Assembly: GCA_002705055.1 (NCBI GenBank)
Contig: PAHY01000042.1
Span: 1 to 64,000, forward strand
Direction: 5' to 3'
Source of the DNA: Planctomycetota bacterium
GTDB taxonomy: Bacteria; Planctomycetota; UBA1135
DNA length: 64,000 nt
Each line of letters opens with the position of its first letter. Within the stretch, counting starts at the first letter, position 1. The notes beneath the pieces were generated by a model. That model saw only the letters and a program-made list of their open reading frames with translations. It did no database searches and was not told the DNA's origin. Below, one piece after another: positions 7,712 through 17,201 of the stretch. A program made the position numbers and the translations under genes.

Positions 7712-8670
7712 GTCGCGCCATCGGATTCCATCGTCTCGGCGACGAGACCGCCTACGCGCTGGTCGAAAAGCCCGAGCTTGCGCCGCCGCAGGTTCTCGCG
7801 GCGGGACGCGTTCCGAACGAGGAGCTCGCCGAGCTGATCGATCGCCTCGACGCGCGCTCCCTGCCCTGGGGTCTCGCCGCCGAGGAAGACGGCCGCATGC
7901 GTCGCACGTTGCCCGCCGACTGGCCGCTGCGCGCGCGCGGCGAAGAGGTGCTGACGGCCCCCGCTCCGGCCGCCGCCTTCTGGGACTGGGAGCTGGGCCG
8001 CTTTGACGTCGAAGACCTCTACCTCTGGTTGAGCGCGAGCTCGCTGCATTGGTCGCGCGGCCTGCCCGGCCGCGATCTGGCCGGCACGATCCCGCGCAGC
8101 GGTCCGCTGCGGGCCACCCTGCGCCCGGCCCTGTCGCGGGCGCAGACGGACCGCAATCCGGTCGTGCTGTTCGTCGAGGGCGATGCGCCCGGCGCCGATG
8201 TGCTGGAAGAGCTGGTGCGCGATGCCGGCCATCCGCTGCGCCCGCTGCAGCGCCCCTCCGAAGAGATGGGCGCCGATCCCGCCGCCGCCGGCGTCGCGCT
8301 GGCGCTGCTTTCGGACAGCTACCCGGCCCTGCACGCTCCGGCGCGCCTCGATGCCAGCTACGCCACTCGGCGGATGCTCGGCATCTGGATCCTGCTCGCG
8401 ATGTTCGGGGTCTTTGCGCTCGAGTTGATGCAGACGATGCGCTTTGAGGCTTACCGTGAAGCATCGGGCAGCAGCGCGACGCGCTCGAGCAGCGCGCAGC
8501 AGGGTGCCGCGCCGCCGCCTCGGCTCTGGTCCGATCTGCTGGCGCGCCGCCAGGCGGTGCTGACCGCGCTCGATCCGCCCGTCGAGACCGAACGCCTGCG
8601 CAGCCTGCGCATCATCAGCGATCCGAGCAGCGCGGAGATCCGCATCGAGTCGGAGGCCGCCTCCCAATGA
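7708..8670 (+). CDS. GspL/PilN-like inner-membrane platform protein
   Basis: 320 residues: a cytoplasmic N-terminal region of about 220 residues, one membrane helix at about residues 223-241 and a periplasmic C-terminus of about 75 residues. The C-terminal part (coiled segment, then a small domain with RIISDPSSAEIRIES) has the ferredoxin-like pattern of PilN/GspL periplasmic domains. This layout fits GspL, which links the secretion ATPase to the periplasmic platform, although the actin-like fold is not obvious by eye. It overlaps its neighbours by ATGA on both sides and is followed by a GspM-like gene and a secretin, which supports the assignment. Confidence 0.55.
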   Translation: MSRAIGFHRLGDETAYALVEKPELAPPQVLAAGRVPNEELAELIDRLDARSLPWGLAAEEDGRMRRTLPADWPLRARGEEVLTAPAPAAAFWDWELGRFDVEDLYLWLSASSLHWSRGLPGRDLAGTIPRSGPLRATLRPALSRAQTDRNPVVLFVEGDAPGADVLEELVRDAGHPLRPLQRPSEEMGADPAAAGVALALLSDSYPALHAPARLDASYATRRMLGIWILLAMFGVFALELMQTMRFEAYREASGSSATRSSSAQQGAAPPPRLWSDLLARRQAVLTALDPPVETERLRSLRIISDPSSAEIRIESEAASQ

Positions 8671-9278
8671 ATCGCGCCCCGTCGCTTTGGGCAAGCAGCT
8701 GGATCGCGCTCGCCGGAGTCCTCGTTGGCGGAGCAGCCTGGCTGCTGCATCACCAACGCACCGAGGCCGTGGCGGCCTGGCAGGCAGAACAGAACGGCAG
8801 CGCGCCGCCTGCTGCGGTCGACGACGATCCGCGCCGCGACTGGTTCCGCCGCAGCGTGCTCGGCGCGGCGGGGACACCCGGCGATCCAGGCGGCATCGAA
8901 ACCCGCGGCTTCCCCGGCGTCAGCCTCGAGGGCGCCGACGCGCTCGACGCCGAGGATGCGCGCAGCGTCGCGGTCCGCGCCGAACTGGGGCGCTGGAGCG
9001 CCGGCGGCGAGTTGCCGATGGAAGCCACCCGGCTGGCGGTGGAACAGGCCGACGCACGCGCCTGGTCCACGCTGATCGTCGAAGCACAGGGCAGTGAAGC
9101 CGAGGCGCTCGCCAGCCTGCAGCACCTGCTCGCCGCCCCCGGCCTCGACGGCGGCTACCTCACGGACCCGGGACGGGTCGTGATTGAATCGGCCGGCCCG
9201 GGCAAGCTGCGCTTTGAACTGCGCCTGCGCGTCTGGCCGATCGAAGCCTTCGTCGGCAGCACGGAGGCAGGCTCATGA
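8667..9278 (+). CDS. GspM/PilO-like inner-membrane protein
   Basis: 203 residues with a membrane helix at about 8-28, a short linker and a periplasmic alpha-beta domain in the last 120 residues. A single N-terminal anchor plus a ferredoxin-like domain is the PilO/GspM plan, and the gene follows a GspL/PilN-like gene with a 4-nt overlap. Family identity is inferred from architecture and position; no residue motif is diagnostic. Confidence 0.5.
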   Translation: MNRAPSLWASSWIALAGVLVGGAAWLLHHQRTEAVAAWQAEQNGSAPPAAVDDDPRRDWFRRSVLGAAGTPGDPGGIETRGFPGVSLEGADALDAEDARSVAVRAELGRWSAGGELPMEATRLAVEQADARAWSTLIVEAQGSEAEALASLQHLLAAPGLDGGYLTDPGRVVIESAGPGKLRFELRLRVWPIEAFVGSTEAGS

Positions 9279-10201
9279 AGCTGGCCCTCCATCTGCTCGG
9301 CGCGCTGTGCGTGACGGCGGCCCTGGTGCGCCTCGCCTTCTTCCCGGCCCCCGCGGCGCCGGTCGACGAGTTGGCGCCCTTGTGGGGCCCGGAAGCTGAG
9401 ACTCAGGAATCAGTTCTCAACGCGGTCGAGCGCAGCGCCGTGCTGCAGGAAGAGCTGCACCGCGCCTTCCCGCCGGGTGGCGGGCTGGTGCGCAATCAGT
9501 TCGGCGACGCCAGCCAGGCGGCGGCCCCCGCGTTCGCCGGCTTCCCGGCGCTGCACGCCCCGCAGGATCTGCGCGCCTCGGCCCAAGAAGGTGGGGTGCG
9601 CCTCTCCTGGCGCGCGCACCCGCAGAATCCGGTCGAAGGGCTGGTGTATCGGGTCGAGCGATGGAACGCGGCCGGCGAACTGGAAGCCGACTGGGTGCAG
9701 GAAGGCCTCGAGCGCCTCGACCTGCTCCCCTGCGAAGGCATCCCCTACGCCTATCGCGTCGCGGCCCAGCTCAGCCGCGAGCTCGAGCTGGGCGGCGAGA
9801 CCCAGGAACTGATCCGCCGCTCGCCCTCCGCCCGGACCAGCGTTCGGCTGGAGCGGCGCACGAGCTGGGAGGCTCGTGAGAGCGCGGATGGCCGCCTACT
9901 CCTGACCCTGAAACGACCAGGAAGCCCCGACGAAGGCCCCTTCGAGGCCATTCCGGGCCAGGCTCTCGGCGGCTCAGGCTGGATCGTCGAAAGCTGGACG
10001 AAGGGAGAAACCGAGGTGCAGCACCTCGCTAGAACCCCCCGCTTCGACGAGCTGGGCAGGCGCATCGTCATCGACGGTCGCCCCGCCAGCCGGGTACGCG
10101 AAGAACCGCGCATGCGGGCCTTCGTCACCCTGTCGCTGCTCGACCCATGCGGGTATCCGCTCCGAGAGAACCTGTTCCTCGGCGAGGAAGCGCCCCGCTA
10201 A
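9275..10201 (+). CDS. Membrane-anchored protein with fibronectin III-like domain
   Basis: 308 residues. A helix at residues 4-20 probably anchors it in the inner membrane. After a linker, residues about 92-175 look like a fibronectin type III module (APQDLRASAQEGGVRLSWR at its start, YRVERWN in the middle, AYRVAAQ at its end). The remaining C-terminal part is beta-rich. It overlaps the GspM-like gene by 4 nt and precedes the first secretin. A GspC-like link between inner membrane and secretin would fit its place, but that is inference. Confidence 0.55.
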   Translation: MKLALHLLGALCVTAALVRLAFFPAPAAPVDELAPLWGPEAETQESVLNAVERSAVLQEELHRAFPPGGGLVRNQFGDASQAAAPAFAGFPALHAPQDLRASAQEGGVRLSWRAHPQNPVEGLVYRVERWNAAGELEADWVQEGLERLDLLPCEGIPYAYRVAAQLSRELELGGETQELIRRSPSARTSVRLERRTSWEARESADGRLLLTLKRPGSPDEGPFEAIPGQALGGSGWIVESWTKGETEVQHLARTPRFDELGRRIVIDGRPASRVREEPRMRAFVTLSLLDPCGYPLRENLFLGEEAPR

Positions 10202-10362
10202 GTCACCGCGGGCGCTAGGATTGGCCTCCCGGCGTCTGCCGCTTGGGGCTTTACTCGCCCTAGGCTCTCCGGCACAATCCCCCCTCGCAGCAACCCATAC
10301 CCCCGAGTACACGCTGCCCGATCCGCCCCCCTCGCGGACCGACTCAAGAACACCTTCCCTCC
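10202..10362 (+). other. Intergenic leader of the first secretin
   Basis: 161 bases without a gene. There is no terminator after the FN3-like gene, so read-through is possible. TAGGAT (10216-10221) and CACAAT near 10275 are weak -10 candidates. The bases before the secretin ATG are CTTCCCTCC, with no Shine-Dalgarno sequence. Confidence 0.3.
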
Positions 10363-12999
10363 ATGCGCGTCCACTGGAAGACCCTGTTCCTTTTCCCCGC
10401 ACTGGCTCTCGTCAGCTGTGCGGATATGGCGGAGACCGACACGCTCTCCGCTCAGGCTCCCGCGGCGAACGACACTTTGACTTCGGTCGAAGCTTCGCTG
10501 GCCATCACTCAGGAGCCCGCCACGGGTCAGGAGCCCGGTGATCTCGATCCGCGTGGTTCGTGGGCCGACATTCAAGCCCGCAAGCAGAAGCGTCAGCTAC
10601 TGGCCAAGAACTACGTCTCGATGGGCGACGCGGCCATGAACCGCGGCGACTACGAAGGCGCGATGGCTCATTACGCCGATGCTTTCCAGCTCGACCCGGA
10701 AAGCCGCGATGCCCGCGAAGGCCTGCGCCGCGCGCAGTCCGCCGCCGGCGGCGAAGGTTGGACCTGGATGGATTCGGAAGGCGTCGCCGAGCAGCAGTCG
10801 CTGCGCTGGGCCGCCGCCCGCCTCAAGGTCGAAGGTCTGATGAACGACGGTGACCGCGCGATGCGCCTCGGCAACCACGCCGACGCCGAAGCCGCGTACA
10901 CCACCGCGCTGCAGGCTCTGCGCCTGTCGCCGAATGTCGCCAACGACGACCTCAACCTGGCGATGGTCGAAGCCAAGCTGGACGCGGCGCGCGAAGCCCG
11001 CATCAGCGGCATGGAAGCCGAGATGCGCGCTGCACAGCTGCAGTCGGAAATGGAGCTGGCTGCGGAAGAAGCCGCAGCTGCGCAGTACTTCCAGAACCAA
11101 ATCGCCACCCTCTTCTCCGAGGCCAACGAGCAGTTCCTGAACGGCTTCTACAAGAAGTCCCTCAGCACGCTGGACAAGATCCTGCAGATGGATCCGTTCA
11201 ACGCCGAGGCCAAGCAGCTGCGCGAAGTCGCCAACGAAGCCTGGCACAAGCAGACCGAGGTCTCGCAGGCGCGTCGCTTCCGCCAGAACTGGCAGGAGAT
11301 CTTCGACGAGATGAAGCGCCTGCCGGTCCCGCCGAAGGGCCCGGTCGAGTTTGACCTCGATCACTGGGAGAAGATCAAGGATCGCAAGCCGATCGACATC
11401 GCGGTCGAAGACGACGTCTTCGATCCGGAAGTCGCGCGCATCCAGGATCAGCTCAACACCACGGCCATCCAGCCCCGCTTCGACAACCCGGTCGAAGAGA
11501 TCGCGGAGAACCTGGCCGCGCTGACCAACGTCAACTTCATCGTCTCGCGCGCTGTGCGCGAAGATGTCGACGAAGACGTCAAGCAGATCTCCTTCGATCA
11601 CTCGAAGGACATGCCGGTCGCCCAGATCCTGCGCATCATCGAAGATCAGACCGGCGGCGAGATCCGCTTCCTGATCCGCAACGGTGGCGTCCACGTGATC
11701 TCGGCCGAAGAGTCGAACACCGGTCACGTGCTGCGCAACTACGAAGTGCGCTCGATCATCCGTCGTCTGCCGGACTACGAGATCCCGGAGGTCACCATCT
11801 CCGGTTCGGGCGGCGTCGAGTTTGAGCCAGAGCCGCTCAACGAAGACCGCGAGGCCACCCTCGTCACCGAGGACACCCTGCTCACCATCCTGGGCGTCGA
11901 TGACTGGGAAGATCCGGCCACCGCGCAGATCCAGGAAGGCACGCTGATCGTCTATCAGCAGCCCGAGAAGCACTCCGAGATCCGCTCGATTCTCGACGAC
12001 CTGCGTCAGTCGACCAACACCTCAGTCGAGATTCGCGTTCGCTTCCTCAAGGTCGAGGACAGCTTCCTGCAGGACATCGGCATCGACTTCCGCGGTCTCG
12101 GCAACCAGGCCACGCAGGGCATCGACGGCGTCGGCACCAACGTCGCCTTCGACGACTTCGGCACCGACCCGGGTCAGTACCTGGGCACCGACGGCTCGGC
12201 CGGTCTGTACTTCTCGGAAGCCGACAACAACCTGAACATCCTGGGTCGTTCGGAGAACCTGTACGACCTGGCTCTGGGCGCAGGCAACAACTCGTCGAGC
12301 TTCCTCGGCGACACCGGCGCCACCGATGACACCAGCTCCGACGGCCTCACCAACTCGGGTGGCCTGTCGCTGCAGTGGGCGCTGCTGGACGACGCCGAGG
12401 TCGAGATGATCCTCCGCGCCGTGCAGAAGTCGAAGCGCTCCGAGGTCGTCACGCAGCCCAGCCTGATGGTCTACAACGCGACCCGCGCCACGCTCACGGT
12501 CGCGAACCAAGTCTCCTACGTGTCGGACTTCGACGTCGAGATCGCCCAGGCGGCCTCGATCGCCGCGCCGATCGTGCGGGTCATCATGGACGGCGTCTTC
12601 CTCGACGTCACCCCGGTGGTCAGCTCGGACCGTCGCTCGGTCTCGATCGATCTGCGCCCGACCGTCGCCACCCTGGTCCGTCCGGTCCGCACCTTCCAGA
12701 CCTCGCTGGGCTCCGGCTCGCCGGTCACCATCATGCTGCCGGAAGTCGAGCTGCAGAAGATCCGCACCCGCGCCACCGTGCCGGATGGCGGCACCCTGCT
12801 CGTCGGCGGCTTCAAGGTGATCGATCAGCAGGACATGGAGTCGGGAATCCCCTTCCTGAACAACATTCCGCTGCTGAGCTTCTTCTTCCAGCGCCAAGGT
12901 AGCTACGAGTCCTACCGCCGCCTGGTGATCCTGCTCACCGCACGGATCATCATCCCGGAGGAGTTCGCTCCGGACTTCGAAGACGGAAGCGCCTACTAA
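10363..12999 (+). CDS. TPR-secretin lipoprotein, GspD/PilQ family (copy 1)
   Basis: Outer-membrane secretin subunit, 878 residues. The signal peptide ends in a lipobox (LALVSC). Residues about 80-330 are TPR-like helical repeats (for example GDAAMNRGDYEGAMAHYADA) with a charged coiled stretch. Residues about 380-550 are N-domain-like modules. The secretin core follows, opening with VEIRVRFLKVEDSFLQDIGI and containing the late VPDGGTLLVGGFK and IPFLNNIPLLSFFF motifs of the multimer-forming barrel. Usual GspD/PilQ proteins have N0/N1/AMIN modules in place of a long TPR region. It follows the platform genes and has a paralogue at 19202. Confidence 0.9.
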   Translation: MRVHWKTLFLFPALALVSCADMAETDTLSAQAPAANDTLTSVEASLAITQEPATGQEPGDLDPRGSWADIQARKQKRQLLAKNYVSMGDAAMNRGDYEGAMAHYADAFQLDPESRDAREGLRRAQSAAGGEGWTWMDSEGVAEQQSLRWAAARLKVEGLMNDGDRAMRLGNHADAEAAYTTALQALRLSPNVANDDLNLAMVEAKLDAAREARISGMEAEMRAAQLQSEMELAAEEAAAAQYFQNQIATLFSEANEQFLNGFYKKSLSTLDKILQMDPFNAEAKQLREVANEAWHKQTEVSQARRFRQNWQEIFDEMKRLPVPPKGPVEFDLDHWEKIKDRKPIDIAVEDDVFDPEVARIQDQLNTTAIQPRFDNPVEEIAENLAALTNVNFIVSRAVREDVDEDVKQISFDHSKDMPVAQILRIIEDQTGGEIRFLIRNGGVHVISAEESNTGHVLRNYEVRSIIRRLPDYEIPEVTISGSGGVEFEPEPLNEDREATLVTEDTLLTILGVDDWEDPATAQIQEGTLIVYQQPEKHSEIRSILDDLRQSTNTSVEIRVRFLKVEDSFLQDIGIDFRGLGNQATQGIDGVGTNVAFDDFGTDPGQYLGTDGSAGLYFSEADNNLNILGRSENLYDLALGAGNNSSSFLGDTGATDDTSSDGLTNSGGLSLQWALLDDAEVEMILRAVQKSKRSEVVTQPSLMVYNATRATLTVANQVSYVSDFDVEIAQAASIAAPIVRVIMDGVFLDVTPVVSSDRRSVSIDLRPTVATLVRPVRTFQTSLGSGSPVTIMLPEVELQKIRTRATVPDGGTLLVGGFKVIDQQDMESGIPFLNNIPLLSFFFQRQGSYESYRRLVILLTARIIIPEEFAPDFEDGSAY

Positions 13000-13012
13000 G
13001 GTCGCAACTCAA

Positions 13013-13052
13013 GGGCCGGGAACAAGGCGCGCACGCGGGCGCCTCCCGGCCC
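13013..13052 (+). terminator. Strong hairpin after secretin copy 1
   Basis: A 9-bp GC-rich stem (GGGCCGGGA/TCCCGGCCC) with an inner GGCGC/GCGCC stem lies 14 nt past the secretin stop, followed only by TTCCCC. Without a T-run it may attenuate rather than end transcription. Confidence 0.45.
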
Positions 13053-13098
13053 TTCCCCGTTACCGCGTACCCCTTCCCCACTAGACGCGACGCAGACC

Positions 13099-15963
13099 AT
13101 GCTCACGGCCGGGTTTCTTCTCGCACTCATCCCCGCACTGCCGCCTCAGCAAGGCGATGAGAGCAGCGCGTCCATCCAAAAGGACGCCGACTTTGCTCTC
13201 GCCCTCACGCGGCAGCTGGGCTTCGACAACTTCTCCGAGATTGTGATCGAGGAGACGCTGCAGCGCGCATCCAGTCCCGAGGACCGGAGCGCTCTGCTGC
13301 TGGCGCGCTGCGAGGTCATGGCGACCGTCGCCCTGCGTCCGATCGACCCGCTCGAGCAGGTCCAGGGCTGGGCCCAGGCCGCCGAGGCCTACGCCGAGTT
13401 CATCGACGCCGATCCGGCCCCCACCCAGGCGCGCCGCGCGCAGCTGCAGCTGGGCCTGAGCGGCTTCCAGTTCGGCGAGCGCCTCGATGCGCTGTTCCGC
13501 ACGGGCAGCCTCAGCGAGGCGGAGAAGGACGAGTATCGCACCCGCGCCGAAGAGGTCTTCACCCGGTCCCTGCAGGCCACCAACCGGCTGATCAGCTGGT
13601 GGGAAGGTCTCGAAGACCTGGACGTCAAGGACGGCACCGAGTTCACGATCAGCTTCCCGGCCTCCTTCTACCGGGCGCTCATCTACTACTACTGGGGCAT
13701 CCTCTACCCCGAGGGCTCGATCGAACGCGAGGACAACCTCGCCCAAGCGATCGGCCTGCTGGAAGAGTTCGCGATCCGCGCCGGAGAGCTGTCGCCGGCT
13801 GGCCTGATGGCCTTCCGCCACATGGCCGACTGCATGGTCGCGCTCGGTGACCCGGATTACGCCCAAGAGCTGTACGACTTCGTCATCCAGGAAGGCGTCC
13901 CGGCCGGCACTGAGAACCAGATGACCCCCGCCGAGCTGAAGCGTCGCCGTGACGCCCAGCAGGATGCCTTCTACGGCAAGGTTCTCGCCTACCGCACAGC
14001 GGGCCAAGCCAACCAGATCCCCGCCGTCGGCGCGACCTTCGCGGTCTGGGCCGAAGAGAACCGCGTCGAGCTGAACGACGCCGGCTATCGCCTGCGCCTG
14101 CTGGTCGCCGAAAACGCGATCGATCAGGGCGCCTACGGTGAGGCCATCGAGATCGCCAAGGCCGTGGCCGACGCCAACGAGCGTCGCCTGCTGCGTCTGG
14201 AAGCGGATGCGGTGCTGGGCCGGGCGATCGCCGCGGCGCCCCCCACCGCGCGCGTCAACCTCGACGTGCTGTTCCAGGCAGGCCAGGGCGCTTTCTACTC
14301 GGACCGCTTCGAAGAGTCCTCGCGCATGCTGCGCATGCTGGTCGGCCGCCTCGACAGCTCCGAGGCCGCCGAGGCCATCGGCCCGCAGGCCTACCTCTTC
14401 CTCGGCCGCGCGCTCGAAGGCGACGGCCTCACCCTCGAGGCCGCCGTCGCCTACCGGGCCGGCTTTGAGCGCTACGAGGGCAACGAAGACGAGGCCAGCC
14501 TCGAGTCGCTGGCCACGCGCTGGCAGCGCCTGGCCGACCGGATGCGCAACTCCGCCTCCGGCGACGCCTACCTCGACGAGTTCTACAACGCGGCGCTCGA
14601 CGCCGTGACCGAAGCCTCGGGGGGTGGCGCCCCGCACGTCCTGCTGCTGCGCGCTGCCGACGGTGAGTTCAACAAGGCCCGCACCGCCGAGCGCGCCGCG
14701 CGCGGCAAAGGGCCCAACACCCAGGAAGGCCGCGCGGTCATCACCGCTTACGACAAGGCCATCGCCGCCTACAAGCGCGTGCCCGAAGGCACCGAGAGCT
14801 ACGAGAAGGCCTTCGTGCAGATCGGCCTGTGCGAGTTCAACAAGTTCAACTGGGACAACAGCGCCGGCGAACGCGCGCTCGCGATCTTCAACGAATACCT
14901 GAACGACATCGTTCCGGATCCGCAGCGCATCCCCACCACCCCGAAGGGCAAGAAGCTGCGCACCGACTCGATCGCCCGCGCCGACTTCTACCGCGGTTAC
15001 ACCTACCGCAGCATGGCCCTGGCCGGCGATGTCGGCGCCTGGAATGACATGCTCAAGGCCTATGAAGGCTTCGAGGAGCGTCAGCCCGAGCAGGTCGATC
15101 AGATCGGCGCCGTGCGCACCGCCCGCGCCGAGGCTTACCTCGAGCTGGGTCAGGAAGACCAAGCGATCGCCCAGTACGAGACCCTGGTCGCCGAGAACGC
15201 CAGCTCGACCTGGCTGGGCGCCTGCGGCTTCAAGCTGTACTCGCACTACCGCGAGGCGATCGACGCCGCCGGCGAAGACGAAGCCGCCCGCACGGCTGCC
15301 CAGCGCCAGGCCGCCAAGTACCTGGGCATCGTCAACGCCAACGCGGACACCCCGCAGTGGCCCAACATGATCGCCGAGGCGCGCCTGCACCTCGCGGTGG
15401 GTGACATCGCCACCGGCACCGAGATCCTCAAGTCGACCCTGGATCGCTTCGGCGAAGCGGACGGCCTGGACGGAGCCTCGCGTCTCTACGCCGAGCTCGA
15501 CCTGGTCGATGGCCTGCTCGAGCAAGGCGACACCGGCACCGCTGTCCCCTACATCGACAGCCTGCTGGCCAAGTCGCCAAACATGCTGCGGGTCAAGCAG
15601 CTCGCCATCAAGATCAAGTGTGGCTTCCCGGTCTATCGTGAAGGCCGCGTCACGCAGGTCCCCGGCGAAGACACCCTCGAGGCCTACAAGACCGCCCAAG
15701 AGCTGGTCGGTCAGCTGATCCGCCTCGCCGACGCCGAGGCACAACGCGAAGGCAAGACGCGCTGGGAGCACCAGCCCTTCTACGAGGCTCGCCTCCAGCA
15801 CGCCTACCTGCTCTGGAAGTGGGGCCGCCTCGATTCGAACCAGGCGGGCAAGAAGGACCGACTGATCGAGTCGATCGAGGTCCAGGCCGCCGACTTCGGC
15901 GCCAGCGCGGGCGTCGATCCGTCCATCCCTGCTCTGTTCCGCTGGCTCAAGTCGCAACGCTAG
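13099..15963 (+). CDS. Large exported TPR-repeat protein
   Basis: 954 residues with a short signal peptide (hydrophobic to about residue 13, then ALPPQQ). The rest is almost entirely helical repeats typical of TPR/SEL1-like solenoids, with phrases such as AYAEFIDADP, YAQELYDFVIQEG, YLFLGRALEGDG and AIAQYETLVAEN. No catalytic motif is visible. Proteins like this act as periplasmic scaffolds. It lies between the first secretin and ExbBD and is followed after 4 nt by a second TPR protein, so it is likely part of the same envelope assembly. Confidence 0.8.
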   Translation: MLTAGFLLALIPALPPQQGDESSASIQKDADFALALTRQLGFDNFSEIVIEETLQRASSPEDRSALLLARCEVMATVALRPIDPLEQVQGWAQAAEAYAEFIDADPAPTQARRAQLQLGLSGFQFGERLDALFRTGSLSEAEKDEYRTRAEEVFTRSLQATNRLISWWEGLEDLDVKDGTEFTISFPASFYRALIYYYWGILYPEGSIEREDNLAQAIGLLEEFAIRAGELSPAGLMAFRHMADCMVALGDPDYAQELYDFVIQEGVPAGTENQMTPAELKRRRDAQQDAFYGKVLAYRTAGQANQIPAVGATFAVWAEENRVELNDAGYRLRLLVAENAIDQGAYGEAIEIAKAVADANERRLLRLEADAVLGRAIAAAPPTARVNLDVLFQAGQGAFYSDRFEESSRMLRMLVGRLDSSEAAEAIGPQAYLFLGRALEGDGLTLEAAVAYRAGFERYEGNEDEASLESLATRWQRLADRMRNSASGDAYLDEFYNAALDAVTEASGGGAPHVLLLRAADGEFNKARTAERAARGKGPNTQEGRAVITAYDKAIAAYKRVPEGTESYEKAFVQIGLCEFNKFNWDNSAGERALAIFNEYLNDIVPDPQRIPTTPKGKKLRTDSIARADFYRGYTYRSMALAGDVGAWNDMLKAYEGFEERQPEQVDQIGAVRTARAEAYLELGQEDQAIAQYETLVAENASSTWLGACGFKLYSHYREAIDAAGEDEAARTAAQRQAAKYLGIVNANADTPQWPNMIAEARLHLAVGDIATGTEILKSTLDRFGEADGLDGASRLYAELDLVDGLLEQGDTGTAVPYIDSLLAKSPNMLRVKQLAIKIKCGFPVYREGRVTQVPGEDTLEAYKTAQELVGQLIRLADAEAQREGKTRWEHQPFYEARLQHAYLLWKWGRLDSNQAGKKDRLIESIEVQAADFGASAGVDPSIPALFRWLKSQR

Positions 15964-15967
15964 GACG

Positions 15968-17053
15968 ATGATTCCCCTCCTCTCCGTACTGCTCGCACTG
16001 CCGCTCGCCGCCCCGCAGGGCCGGGTCGTCAAGGTGGACGGCACTGCTGTTAGCGGCAACATCACCGCAGCGCAGCTCGACGGCATCGTCGTCAGCGGCG
16101 CCAGCGAAGATCAGACCATCGAGCCGGCCGACGTGCTGTCGGTCAGCCTGGGCTCGGGCGGCATGCTCGCCGAGGCGCAGAGCTTCCTCGACAAGCTCGA
16201 GTTCCAGAACGCCGTCGCCCTGCTGGAAGAGGCTGCGAACGCTTCGGACCCGGCCTGGATGCCGGTCGTCGCCAAGCTACGTCACGCCGAAGCACTGCTC
16301 GCCTGGTCGGCCTTCGACGCCGGCCGCGCCGGCGATGCCGTCGCCGCTTTCCAGGACTGGCTCGCCACCTACCCCGATCACTTCTGGGTCGCACGGGCGC
16401 GCATCGGCATGGCGCGCGCCATGGGTCGCGCTGGTCAGATCGACGAGGCCGCTTCCGAGTTGCAGGAAGTGGCGAGCTTCGCTTTTGAGAAGAACCTCGG
16501 CAAGCAGGTGGAGCTCGCGGCACGCATGGCGCGCTGCCAGGTCTACCTGGAAGGCGACCGTGCCAAGCTGGCGCGTCAGCGCCTCGAGGGCAGCTCGGGC
16601 CTGGTCGCGACGCTCAAGGCCGCGGCGCAGGACAGCGCTTCCCCGGCCGGCCTCCGCAACCAGATGCTCGATCACTGGACTCAATCCGTGATCCTGCTCG
16701 GCGACGCCGTCGCCACCGACGAAGGCACCGGCGAAGCCAAGAACTTCTGGGAGCGCACGCTGCGTAACGAGCGCGGCATCGGCGTCGACGCCCGCGCGGC
16801 TGGCAAGATCGCCATCGCTCAGGCCGCCCGCGAAGCCGGTCAGCTCCGTGAAGCGCAGTTCGCGCTCGCCGAGGTGGCCGCCACCATGAACGCCGGGCCA
16901 GACACCATGGCCCGCGCTCTTTACACCCTGGGCGAGATCTGCGAAGAGCTCGACAATACCCCCACCTCGGGTGCTACCTACTTCCGTCGGGTCGCGGATC
17001 GCTTCCCGGCCTCGACCTGGGCCACCAAGGCCCGCAAGAAACTGGGCCAATAG
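15968..17053 (+). CDS. Exported TPR-repeat protein
   Basis: 361 residues: a signal peptide (LLSVLLALPLAAPQG), a small beta-rich segment (residues about 18-60, VVKVDGTAVSGNITAAQLDG, resembling a short beta-sandwich), then TPR-like helical repeats to the end, the last one reading YTLGEICEELDNTPTSGATY. It resembles the YbgF/CpoB-like TPR proteins that accompany Tol/Exb motors, which fits the ExbB gene 148 nt downstream. Function not proven. Confidence 0.75.
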   Translation: MIPLLSVLLALPLAAPQGRVVKVDGTAVSGNITAAQLDGIVVSGASEDQTIEPADVLSVSLGSGGMLAEAQSFLDKLEFQNAVALLEEAANASDPAWMPVVAKLRHAEALLAWSAFDAGRAGDAVAAFQDWLATYPDHFWVARARIGMARAMGRAGQIDEAASELQEVASFAFEKNLGKQVELAARMARCQVYLEGDRAKLARQRLEGSSGLVATLKAAAQDSASPAGLRNQMLDHWTQSVILLGDAVATDEGTGEAKNFWERTLRNERGIGVDARAAGKIAIAQAAREAGQLREAQFALAEVAATMNAGPDTMARALYTLGEICEELDNTPTSGATYFRRVADRFPASTWATKARKKLGQ

Positions 17054-17101
17054 CGCCTGATCCTGCCTCGAGCACTGAAAACCCCCTCCCACGACCGCCC
17101 T

Positions 17102-17131
17102 GGATCGCGCTAGACTCGTTGCTCGCGATCC
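17102..17131 (+). promoter_or_regulatory. Possible exbB promoter inside an inverted repeat
   Basis: TAGACT at 17111-17116 has the form of a -10 box and lies between two perfect 8-bp inverted arms (GGATCGCG at 17102-17109 and CGCGATCC at 17124-17131). Transcription would start close to the right arm, leaving an 80-nt leader before exbB. The repeat could be an operator or an RNA hairpin. No clear -35 hexamer is seen. Confidence 0.4.
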
Positions 17132-17201
17132 GGAAACCGGCCTTCCTAAACCCCTCGATCAGGCCGCGGTCCCGGTAACCCCCCAACACCAAAGACCTTC
17201 G

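Noticed and set aside
13081-16086. Long open frame on the minus strand opposite the TPR gene (about 1000 codons)
   Set aside because: It is antisense to a clear signal-peptide TPR protein, its product is low-complexity Gly/Val/Leu/Glu/Asp without domains, and long antisense frames are expected in DNA this GC-rich.
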